Source of the DNA: Pseudomonadota bacterium
Lineage (GTDB): Bacteria > Pseudomonadota > Gammaproteobacteria > Xanthomonadales > Rhodanobacteraceae
NCBI GenBank assembly: GCA_021792975.1
Contig: JAJYTR010000005.1
Coordinates: 1-64,000 of the forward strand
Direction: 5' to 3'
DNA length: 64,000 bases
In this document: piece after piece, positions 1 through 7,848 of the stretch
Layout of the letters: each line of letters begins with the position of its first letter
How positions within the stretch are numbered: position 1 is the first letter of the stretch
Position numbers and translations under genes: made by a program
Notes under the pieces: generated by a model
Told to the model about the DNA's origin: nothing
Databases searched by the model: none
The model's input: the letters and a program-made list of their open reading frames with translations, nothing else

Positions 1-479
1 GCACGCCCAAGCTGCTCTTGCATTCGCGTTGACGTTCCGCAGGAGATCGCAACGGCCTTCTCGGCTCTGAGCACATCACCCGCAAGCCAGAGCCGGTGCG
101 CACTGCGGTTGAGCAGCGGCATCGACTGCGGAACGACCCGATGATTGAGGTCGTATACCGTCGTCACCACCGGCAGACCGGATAGACCACGCGGAACGAG
201 CGTGTTCGCGGCCCAGAAGACATCGAGCCGGTCACGCCCGGCAAGTGCAGCCAGCCGGTAACGGGTCCAGAGCACCCTGGGCAGGCGGCCCATGACGCTG
301 TGATCCAGACGCACTGACCAGCGTGCCGACGGCAATTCGATCGACAGCGGGGCACTGGCATAAAGGATGAACTCCGCCTCCGGCATGCAGCCATCCAAAG
401 GCGCCAAGAGGCCATGCAAATAGCGGCCGATGCCGCTCATGGCACCGTGCAGCCGGCATGCATCGATGCCGATTCTCAT
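1..479 (-). CDS. Glycosyltransferase family 4 protein, N-terminal part (3' end truncated by window edge)
   Basis: Manual translation from ATG at 479: MRIGIDACRLHGAMSGIGRYLHGLLAPLDGCMPEAEFILYASAPL...VFWAANTLVPRGLSGLPVVTTVYDLNHRVVP; open to the window edge; ATGA overlap with the upstream methyltransferase stop. Not in the supplied ORF track. Confidence 0.8.
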   Translation of the reverse strand, partial: MRIGIDACRLHGAMSGIGRYLHGLLAPLDGCMPEAEFILYASAPLSIELPSARWSVRLDHSVMGRLPRVLWTRYRLAALAGRDRLDVFWAANTLVPRGLSGLPVVTTVYDLNHRVVPQSMPLLNRSAHRLWLAGDVLRAEKAVAISCGTSTRMQEQLGR

Positions 480-1261
480 GACCCTGGCCGGCCGTTCGGA
501 TCGACCGGCGCGTTGCCGAACAAACCGGAATCCTGCGGCCCGATGCGGCAGATCAGCGTCGGAATCATGCGCCGCATGCCGGCGATGAGTGTGTCGGGCA
601 GCCGCCGCGCCAGGCGCGCGCCGGCGCCGTGCGCCCCCTCGATGTCCAGTGTGGCGCGCAGGGCCTCGACTTCGAGATGACGCCAGGCGAAGCCCGCCTC
701 GGCCAGCAGCGCGTCGAGCCGCGACAGTGTCAGCGGCTCGCAGTCGTAGCGCCCGCCGCGCCGCAGCAGGCGCAGATAGGGCGTGCGCAGCGGCCGCGGC
801 AACCAGCTCAGGAAGGCCAGCCGGTAATGCGGCTCGACCAGCATCCAGCGGTTGGGCACGGCCAGATAGCCGACCGCGCCCGGCGCCATCACCCGGCGGA
901 TTTCGCGCAGATGCGCGAGCTGCGCCGCGCGTCCGCCGACGTGTTCGATGACGTGGTTGCTGAGCACCACATCGAAGCCGGCGTCGGCGAACGGCAGCGC
1001 AGTGTCGTGGACGAGGCGGAAGTCGTAGCCGTCGCGGACCAGACGCTGGTCCACCACGTCCACCGCGGTGACGCGGCACCGCAGCGTCGGGTGGCTGGCG
1101 AAGTAGTGCGCGATGCCGCCCGAGCCGGTGCCGATCTCCAGCAGGCGCAGCGGCTGCGGCCGCGCGGCCAGGTCGAGCAGGCGCTCGATCTTCAGGCCCT
1201 TGTGGCGCCGCGAGGGCAGGTCCAGCACGGCGTGCGGCTGGCGGGCGCCGGTCATCGGCAT
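476..1261 (-). CDS. Class I SAM-dependent methyltransferase
   Basis: Motif LRLLEIGTGSGGIAHYFA; later VVLSNHVIEHV typical of Methyltransf_11/25. Confidence 0.8.
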   Translation of the reverse strand: MPMTGARQPHAVLDLPSRRHKGLKIERLLDLAARPQPLRLLEIGTGSGGIAHYFASHPTLRCRVTAVDVVDQRLVRDGYDFRLVHDTALPFADAGFDVVLSNHVIEHVGGRAAQLAHLREIRRVMAPGAVGYLAVPNRWMLVEPHYRLAFLSWLPRPLRTPYLRLLRRGGRYDCEPLTLSRLDALLAEAGFAWRHLEVEALRATLDIEGAHGAGARLARRLPDTLIAGMRRMIPTLICRIGPQDSGLFGNAPVDPNGRPGS

Positions 1262-1690
1262 TCACTTGATTCCATGGCGCCACGGATCGCAGAGTTCCAC
1301 GCCCAGCGGCTCGAAGTCCATCGTGTTGCGTGTGGCCACCGTCAGCCGATGCACGTGCGCGGTGGCTGCGATCAACGCATCGCGTTCGGCGCGAGGGTCC
1401 GGCACATGCAGGGCGGCGCAGGCGCGCGCCACGGCAAGGTCGATGGGCAGGATGCGGCCGTCGAAGCTGGGCAGCACCTGGCTTTCAAGCCAGCGCCGCA
1501 ATGATCCGCCTTGGCGGGAGTCGCGGCGCTCGATCAACAGGATGCCCCGCTCCAGTTCGAGCACGGTGACGACCGAAATGAACAGCTGCAGGGCGGCTAC
1601 GCCTGCGGCCCAGCGCACCACGGCCGCGTTGGCCTTGCCGGTGCCCGCCTTGCGCAGTTCCGATACGACGTTGGTGTCGAGCAGATACAT
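1262..1690 (-). CDS. PIN-domain ribonuclease toxin, VapC/FitB-like
   Basis: MYLLDTNVVSELRK, VLELERGI, ERDALIAATA, TRNTMDF: PIN motif set present; adjacent Phd/YefM-like antitoxin. Confidence 0.88.
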   Translation of the reverse strand: MYLLDTNVVSELRKAGTGKANAAVVRWAAGVAALQLFISVVTVLELERGILLIERRDSRQGGSLRRWLESQVLPSFDGRILPIDLAVARACAALHVPDPRAERDALIAATAHVHRLTVATRNTMDFEPLGVELCDPWRHGIK

Positions 1691-1938
1691 CAGCGCAACC
1701 GGGCCGGCCGGCTGAACGACGTGACGCGCGGCGGATCAAAGGGAATCTCGCCGCCGTCAGCCTGCGCCAGACTGCTGACGATGCTGGCTTCGAGGCCCGC
1801 GAGTTTGCGATAGGCCTGCACCGACATCAGCACGAAGGAGGGCTTGCCGCGATCGGTGATGAACACCGGTCCGCGCTGCGCCAGTCTCTTGGCCTGGCCG
1901 GTGTCCTGGTTGAATTCGCGGCTGGTCAGAGTCGCCAT
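1690..1938 (-). CDS. Phd/YefM-family antitoxin
   Basis: TLTSREFNQDTGQAKRLAQRGPVFITDRGKPSFVLMSVQAYRKL; stop overlaps toxin start (TGATG). Confidence 0.87.
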   Translation of the reverse strand: MATLTSREFNQDTGQAKRLAQRGPVFITDRGKPSFVLMSVQAYRKLAGLEASIVSSLAQADGGEIPFDPPRVTSFSRPARLR

Positions 1939-2085
1939 GGCGCACCTCGCCGGATGACTGTTGGTAGCAACAAGTCTACATCGGCAGATGACTGCCGGAA
2001 GCCCTGATCATGGATCGAGTGCCAAGAGCGCCCGGAGATGCTGTGCCGGAGACCGTACTCCGCTGCGTCGCTTGCACGAAGCAGA

Positions 2086-3234
2086 CTAGCCGCGAGACAG
2101 GGGATCGATGTGCGCAGCAAGCGCCTCGCCGAAGCACGGCCAGGCGAAGCGTCCGGCAAATCCCTGCACGCGCCCGGGTGGCATGGGCTGCGCTAGCAGG
2201 CGCAGCACGGCGGCAGCGAACCCGTCGGCATCGCCAGGGGCCAGCAGGGCACCGCTTTCGCCGTCGGCCACGGCGTCGACCACGCCGCCGGTCGCATAGG
2301 CCACGGTGGGCAGGCCGTGGGCCGCGGCCTCCACGGCGACCATGCCGAAGCCCTCGATGTCGCCGGGCAGTTCGCGAATCGGAAAGACGAGGATGTCCGC
2401 CGCGAAATAGGCATCGGCGAGATCGGCATCGGGCAAATTACCCAAAAACCGCACGTGTCCCCCCACCCCCGCCTGCGCCGCCGCCGCGCGGATGCTGTCC
2501 GGCGTCTGCGCTTCGGCGAACAGCGCCTGCGCAGGCACGTCACCGACGACCAGCAACTGCACGTCCGGACGCCGGGCCGCGATCTGCGGCAGGACTTCGG
2601 CGACGAACTCGCGCAGGCCCTTGCGTGCGGTCAGGCGGCCCACGGACAGCAGCACGGCGGCGTCGCCCAGGCCGTGCCGGGCGCGGAAGCGCGCGCGCGC
2701 CTGCGCGTCCGGCTGCGGCAGCTCCACGCCCGGGTGCACGATGCCGATGCGCTCGCGCGGCACACCGGCGCGCCCGGCCAGGGCGGCGGTGGCGCGGCTG
2801 TTGGCGATCACGCGATCCATACGGCGCAGCGCTGGCAGCCACAATGCGCGGTAGACGGCGTGCGGGACCACCAGATCCAGGCCGTGCACGTAGGCGGCGC
2901 AGCGCGCACCGCTGAGCCTTGCCGCCAGCCAGGCCAGCGGCGCGGTCAGCCCGCTGCCGGCCAGCACCACATCCGGGCGCGAACGCCGCGCCGCGCGCAG
3001 GGCACGCCAGCCCGCCAGCAGCAGGAACCGCCACAGCGGGCGCAGCGGTACCTCGATGGCCGTGACGCCGGCCGGCACTTGCGCCGCCGCGCCGTCCGGG
3101 CCGATCACCGTCACCTCGTAGGCATGCGTCAACTCATCGGCGAGATGCCAGTTCAGCCGTTCCATGCCGCCCCACAGCGGCGGAAAATTGCGGGTGACCA
3201 GCAGCAGGCGCGATTTGCCGGTGGCGATGCTCAT
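2086..3234 (-). CDS. Glycosyltransferase family 4 protein
   Basis: TRNFPPLWGGMERLNWHLADEL N-terminus; ADILVFPIRELPGDIEGFGMVAVEAAAHGLPTVAYATGGVVDAV GT4 signature. Confidence 0.9.
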   Translation of the reverse strand: MSIATGKSRLLLVTRNFPPLWGGMERLNWHLADELTHAYEVTVIGPDGAAAQVPAGVTAIEVPLRPLWRFLLLAGWRALRAARRSRPDVVLAGSGLTAPLAWLAARLSGARCAAYVHGLDLVVPHAVYRALWLPALRRMDRVIANSRATAALAGRAGVPRERIGIVHPGVELPQPDAQARARFRARHGLGDAAVLLSVGRLTARKGLREFVAEVLPQIAARRPDVQLLVVGDVPAQALFAEAQTPDSIRAAAAQAGVGGHVRFLGNLPDADLADAYFAADILVFPIRELPGDIEGFGMVAVEAAAHGLPTVAYATGGVVDAVADGESGALLAPGDADGFAAAVLRLLAQPMPPGRVQGFAGRFAWPCFGEALAAHIDPLSRG

Positions 3235-3246
3235 CCGTACCGCCGC

Positions 3247-3651
3247 TCAGCGCACCACGCCCACGCCCGCCGCCATGGCCGCCTCGGCCAGTGCCCCATC
3301 CTGGGTGGCAATGGGCAACTGCAGGCGCAGGGCCAGTTCCAGATAGGCCGCGTCATAACTGGACAGGTCGTAACGCAGCGCGAGCGAGAAAACGGCCTGG
3401 GTGGCAGGTGGCTGCGCATCGACGGCGATCGGCAAGGCGGCAATCTGCTCGGCCACTTCGCGCGCCTGGCTGGCGATCATCGCGCCGCGCTTGCATGCGG
3501 TACGCAGCACGTTGGCGAGTCCCAGAGGCCACAGCCCCGGCGCAATGGCGCCATCATCCAGCAGCCGCCGCGCGATGGCCTCGGTGTAATCGGTTGATTG
3601 ATTGGCCAGAAACCAGCCGCACACGACCGAGTTGTCGATGATGAAGGGCAT
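3247..3651 (-). CDS. PIN-domain protein (type II toxin family)
   Basis: MPFIIDNSVVCGWFL...YDLSSYDAAYLELALRLQLPIATQDGAL; paired with Phd antitoxin. Confidence 0.85.
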   Translation of the reverse strand: MPFIIDNSVVCGWFLANQSTDYTEAIARRLLDDGAIAPGLWPLGLANVLRTACKRGAMIASQAREVAEQIAALPIAVDAQPPATQAVFSLALRYDLSSYDAAYLELALRLQLPIATQDGALAEAAMAAGVGVVR

Positions 3652-3909
3652 TCAGTCCGCGCCTTGGCGCGCGATGGCCTTGATGTCGCCGTCCAGCGAG
3701 ATGCCCGCACGCAGGGTACGCAGCCGCTCGAATCCGGCAGCGACGCGCTTGCGTGCCTCGTTGCGACTGGCCTTGCCGGCAGCGGGCTCCGCGACCAGCC
3801 GGGCCACGGGCGCGCCACGACGGGTGATCGAAACGGTCTCGCCCTGCTCCACGGCTGCGAGCAATTCCGAGAATCGATTCTTGGCTTCGTAGACCGGAAC
3901 GGTTTTCAT
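3652..3909 (-). CDS. Phd/YefM-family antitoxin
   Basis: MKTVPVYEAKNRFSELLAAVEQGETVSITRRGAPVARLV; stop directly abuts the toxin ATG. Start at 3909 preferred over the upstream 3924 start. Confidence 0.87.
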   Translation of the reverse strand: MKTVPVYEAKNRFSELLAAVEQGETVSITRRGAPVARLVAEPAAGKASRNEARKRVAAGFERLRTLRAGISLDGDIKAIARQGAD

Positions 3910-4094
3910 GGCACGCCTGCCCATGGATATGGCTAGCTATATTATCCATCGCGGTGGTGGGTGGTTTCAACCGCGCCGGATCACGAGCGCGGCGGGTCAG
4001 GCGCGGCGGCTTTGGGCCACAACGCCCCACAGCGGCGGAAAGTTGCGGATGTGATGCAGGCCGGTTCATGGGCACGCCAGGGGCACCCGGAAAC

Positions 4095-4571
4095 TCACGT
4101 CCAGCCACGATGCGCGATTTCATCGACCAGCCGCCGGACTGTCTCCACCAGCGTCGGAACGAAGCGATGACCGGCCTGCAGATTGCCGGCCAGAAGGATC
4201 GGGTCGTCGACGTACTCGTAAATCATCTGATTGCGCAATTGGCGGGCTTCGACCCATTGGTCGGCCGACGCGATCCATCCCATGCGCTCGGCACAATCGA
4301 GGTTGTCGATCGCCGCGCGGACAGGCTCTCGCAGGGCGGCCAACAGTGCCGGCACGAGCTTGTCGCCGAGTGTGTCCTGCAACCTCCCGAAGCGGGCCAC
4401 GAACGCATCCACCCGCTCGGCCAGTACCGGATCGGTATCGAACTGCCGCAGCCTTTCCGGCGTCAGCGGCACAGCGAAGAGCCGCTCGTTCGTGGCGAGC
4501 AGATGAGCCGACTCGCGCTGCACGATTTTCACCAGGAATTGCAGTCGCTGCAGATGGGCAGGCGCATTCAC
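4095..4571 (-). CDS. HEPN-domain (HepT-like) protein
   Basis: GTG start overlapping MNT stop by 4 nt; LRNQMIYEYVDDP at the position of the HEPN RNxxxHxY motif; small, paired with MNT nucleotidyltransferase. Confidence 0.72.
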   Translation of the reverse strand: MNAPAHLQRLQFLVKIVQRESAHLLATNERLFAVPLTPERLRQFDTDPVLAERVDAFVARFGRLQDTLGDKLVPALLAALREPVRAAIDNLDCAERMGWIASADQWVEARQLRNQMIYEYVDDPILLAGNLQAGHRFVPTLVETVRRLVDEIAHRGWT

Positions 4572-4900
4572 AGCAGCACTCCTTCACGTCGGGCCACCTC
4601 GTGAATGGGCGCCATGCGCAGGTTGGGCGCAGCCAGCACCACATCGACCTTGCGCCCGCCCAGCGCGCGACTGGCGCGTACTGAAAACCGTGCTCCGGCA
4701 AGGCCGGGCTGGTCGATCGGTTCGGCCACTTCGACCAGCAGATCCACATCGCCGCTGCGCGCCGTGTCGTCCACGCGCGAACCGAACAGCCGCACCTGCA
4801 CGCCGGCGCCGAACTGCTCGGCGGCCAGTCGCTTGATCGCGGCGATGTGTTGCGGCTGCAGGCGCATCGGCATTCCGTCCGCATCTCGGGCGGTGCGCAC
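4568..4900 (-). CDS. MNT-type nucleotidyltransferase (MntA-like antitoxin)
   Basis: VRLFGSRVDDTARSGDVDLLVEV (GSx10DxD) plus third Asp in RKVDVVLA. Confidence 0.82.
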   Translation of the reverse strand: MRTARDADGMPMRLQPQHIAAIKRLAAEQFGAGVQVRLFGSRVDDTARSGDVDLLVEVAEPIDQPGLAGARFSVRASRALGGRKVDVVLAAPNLRMAPIHEVARREGVLL

Positions 4901-5034
4901 CCCGATTCACGGGGTGCGCGATCCAGCGTAGCGCCATCGTCCGGGGCGAAGCTGCCCGCCTGCGCGATGGCGCCGCCCGCGCGGGCCACACCGCAACCGC
5001 ACTCCGCCCGGCCCGCCACAACGGCGGCGGGCAC

Positions 5035-5883
5035 TTACCCCTCGCGCTTGTAGGTCAGGTTGGTGATCTGCTCGGAGATCAGGCCGATCAGGAACACGAT
5101 GACCGCGGCGCTCCACAGCAGCGCGCTCATGTTGGTCAGGCGGCCGGCCTCGAGATAGGTATGCAGGTAGTTGATCAGGCCGAGCACGAAGAACAGCACG
5201 CTGGCCGGCAGGAACAGTTTCAGCGGCGAGTACAGCGTGGCGATCTTGAAGATGATCAGCAGGAAACGCACGCCGTCGCGCAGGGGCCGGATGTGGCTCC
5301 TGCCGATGCGCTGGGCCACCTCGATCGGCACGTAGGCGACCGGGTAGGCGCTGCGGAAGAAGGCCATGGTGCTGGTGGTGGGGTACGAGAACCCGTTGGG
5401 CAGCAGGTGCAGGAACTCGCGGAACTTCTCCGCGCGCACGGCGCGGAAACCGCTGGTCAGATCCAGCACCTTGTGGCCGGTCATCCAGCTCGCCATGCGG
5501 TTGTACAGGCCGTTGGCCAGCCCGCGTCCCACGCCGGCCTGGCCCGACCAGGCGCGCGCGCCGACGACCATGTCGTAGCCCTGTTCCAGCCGGGCCACGA
5601 GGCGCTCGATGTCGGCCGGATCGTGCTGGCCGTCGCCGTCCATGAACACCAGCACCCTGCCCTTGGCGGCGCGCGCGCCGCGTTTGACCGCCGCGCCGTT
5701 GCCCATCGGATAGGGCGCGCTGAGGCAGGCGACGCCGAGCTGCTCGCACAGCGCACGGGTGCCGTCGGTGGAGCCGTCGTCGAGCACCAGGATTTCGGCA
5801 TCCGGCTGCGCCGCGCGCAGGCGCGGCAGCAGCCCGGCCAGCGCCGGCGCTTCGTTCTTGGCGGGCAGGATGATGCTGAGCAC
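5035..5883 (-). CDS. Glycosyltransferase family 2 (polyprenyl-phosphate glycosyltransferase-like)
   Basis: MLSIILPAKNEAPALAGLLPRLRAAQPDAEILVLDDGSTDGT; MDGDGQHDP; C-terminal TM segments. Confidence 0.9.
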   Translation of the reverse strand: MLSIILPAKNEAPALAGLLPRLRAAQPDAEILVLDDGSTDGTRALCEQLGVACLSAPYPMGNGAAVKRGARAAKGRVLVFMDGDGQHDPADIERLVARLEQGYDMVVGARAWSGQAGVGRGLANGLYNRMASWMTGHKVLDLTSGFRAVRAEKFREFLHLLPNGFSYPTTSTMAFFRSAYPVAYVPIEVAQRIGRSHIRPLRDGVRFLLIIFKIATLYSPLKLFLPASVLFFVLGLINYLHTYLEAGRLTNMSALLWSAAVIVFLIGLISEQITNLTYKREG

Positions 5884-6098
5884 GGCGCTCCCCCCGGATG
5901 GGCGCGGCGATCATACGCGAACGGCCCCGGCACAGGCGCCGGAGAGGCGCCGCGGCTGCGGCCGCATGGCGGGGATTCGGTGACGGGCGTCAAGATTGTT
6001 TGCACGACCCGGCAAAAGTCCTGCCCCGCCGCGCCACCGACCATGACGTTTTTGCGGTAGATTCGAGCTACCACGGGGAGTTAGGCCGGATTCTTCTT

Positions 6099-7838
6099 AT
6101 GGCGACGCAATTGAGCGCACCGCCGCTGGCGGGACTGGGCGGCCTTGCGCGCCGCCTGGTGGCGGACAGCATGCTCAGCGAAACGGAAGCCCGGCGCGCC
6201 GTGCAAGATGCGACGAGCGCGCGCGTATCGCTGGCACGGCACCTGGTGCAGAACGCCATCGTCGATGCGCCGCGCGTGATGTCGGCGCTGTCGGTGGAAT
6301 TCGGCGTGCCCATGCTGGATCTCAACGCCATCGACTTCAGCCAGCTTCCGGTGCAACTGGTCAGCGAGGACCTGCTGCGCAAGCACCGCGTGCTGCCGCT
6401 GTTCAAGCGCGGCAACCGGCTGACGCTGGGGACCGGCGACCCGGCCAACTCGCAGGCGCTGGACGAGATCAAGTTCCACTCCAACCTGATTGTCGAAGCG
6501 GTGCTGGTGGACGACAGCCTGCTGGAGTCGGCGCTGGACAGCGCGCTGCAGAGCGCCGGCACCGCGATCACCGGGCTGGAGGACGACGACGACCTCGACG
6601 CGCTGTCGCTGGAAGGCGAAAACAGCGCGCAGAACGACGAGAACGTGGTCGGCGGCACCGACGAGGCGCCGATCGTCAAGTACGTCAACAAGATCCTACT
6701 CGACGCCATCCGCCGCGGCGCCTCGGACGTCCACTTCGAGCCCTACGAGAAGTTCTACCGCGTGCGCTACCGCATCGACGGCGTGCTGCGCGCCGTGTCC
6801 AACCCGCCGGCGGCGCTGTCGCAGCGCATCGCCGCACGCCTGAAGGTGATGGCGCAACTGGATATCGCCGAGCGCCGCGTGCCGCAGGACGGACGCATGA
6901 AGCTCAACCTCGGCAAGGGCAGGGCCATGGACTTCCGCGTCAGCACCCTGCCCATCCTGGCCGGCGAAAAGGTGGTGCTGCGCATCCTCGACGGCGGCGC
7001 CGCCAAGCTGGGCATCGACAAGCTGGGCTACGAGGAGGACCAGAAGCGGCTGTTCCTGGACGCCATCCACAAGCCGTACGGCATGGTGCTGGTGACCGGC
7101 CCCACCGGATCGGGCAAGACGGTCTCGCTGTACACCGCGCTGAACATCCTCAACACCGAGGGACGCAACATCTCCGCCGCCGAGGATCCGGTGGAGATCC
7201 GCGTCTCGGGCATCAACCAGGTGCAGATGAACGAAAAGCAGGGCATGACCTTCGCCAAGGCCCTGCGCTCGTTCCTGCGCCAGGACCCGGACGTGATCAT
7301 GGTGGGCGAGATCCGCGACACCGAGACCGCGGAAATCGCCATCAAGGCCGCACAGACCGGCCATCTGGTGCTCTCCACCGTGCATACCAACGACGCGCCG
7401 CTGACCGTCGCGCGCCTGTTGAACATGGGCATCGCGCCTTACAACATCACCTCGGCGGTGCTGCTGGTGATCGCGCAGCGCCTCGCGCGCCGCCTGCACG
7501 ACTGCAAGAAGCCGATGGCGCCGCTGCCGCCGGGCGCGCTCAAGGCCGAGGGCTTCAGCGACGCGCAGATCGCCGACATCGAAGCCGGCCGCATCGTGCT
7601 GTACGACGCCGTCGGCTGCCCGCACTGCAACGAGGGTTACAAGGGCCGCACCGGCATCTACCAGGTGATGCCGATGACCGAGGAGATCCAGCACATCGTG
7701 CTGGAAGGCGGCAACGCGCTGCAGATCGCGGCGGCCGCGCAGACCAGCGGCGTGCGCAACCTGCGCGAATCGGCGCTGCTGAAGGTCGTCAGCGGCGTCA
7801 CCAGCCTGGCCGAAATCAACCGTGTGACGAAGGACTGA
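6099..7838 (+). CDS. pilB: Type IV pilus assembly ATPase PilB
   Basis: MATQLSAPPLAGLGG start; GPTGSGKTVSLY Walker A; FLRQDPDVIMVGEIRD; CPHCNEGYKGRTGIY. Confidence 0.96.
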   Translation: MATQLSAPPLAGLGGLARRLVADSMLSETEARRAVQDATSARVSLARHLVQNAIVDAPRVMSALSVEFGVPMLDLNAIDFSQLPVQLVSEDLLRKHRVLPLFKRGNRLTLGTGDPANSQALDEIKFHSNLIVEAVLVDDSLLESALDSALQSAGTAITGLEDDDDLDALSLEGENSAQNDENVVGGTDEAPIVKYVNKILLDAIRRGASDVHFEPYEKFYRVRYRIDGVLRAVSNPPAALSQRIAARLKVMAQLDIAERRVPQDGRMKLNLGKGRAMDFRVSTLPILAGEKVVLRILDGGAAKLGIDKLGYEEDQKRLFLDAIHKPYGMVLVTGPTGSGKTVSLYTALNILNTEGRNISAAEDPVEIRVSGINQVQMNEKQGMTFAKALRSFLRQDPDVIMVGEIRDTETAEIAIKAAQTGHLVLSTVHTNDAPLTVARLLNMGIAPYNITSAVLLVIAQRLARRLHDCKKPMAPLPPGALKAEGFSDAQIADIEAGRIVLYDAVGCPHCNEGYKGRTGIYQVMPMTEEIQHIVLEGGNALQIAAAAQTSGVRNLRESALLKVVSGVTSLAEINRVTKD

Positions 7839-7848
7839 GGGGTAGACC

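Noticed and set aside
6005-6030. Sigma-54-like promoter upstream of pilB (ttgcacgacccggcaaa)
   Set aside because: The -24 element is one base off and the -12 GC has the wrong spacing by one nucleotide relative to TGGCACG-N4-TTGCW; not convincing without a TSS.
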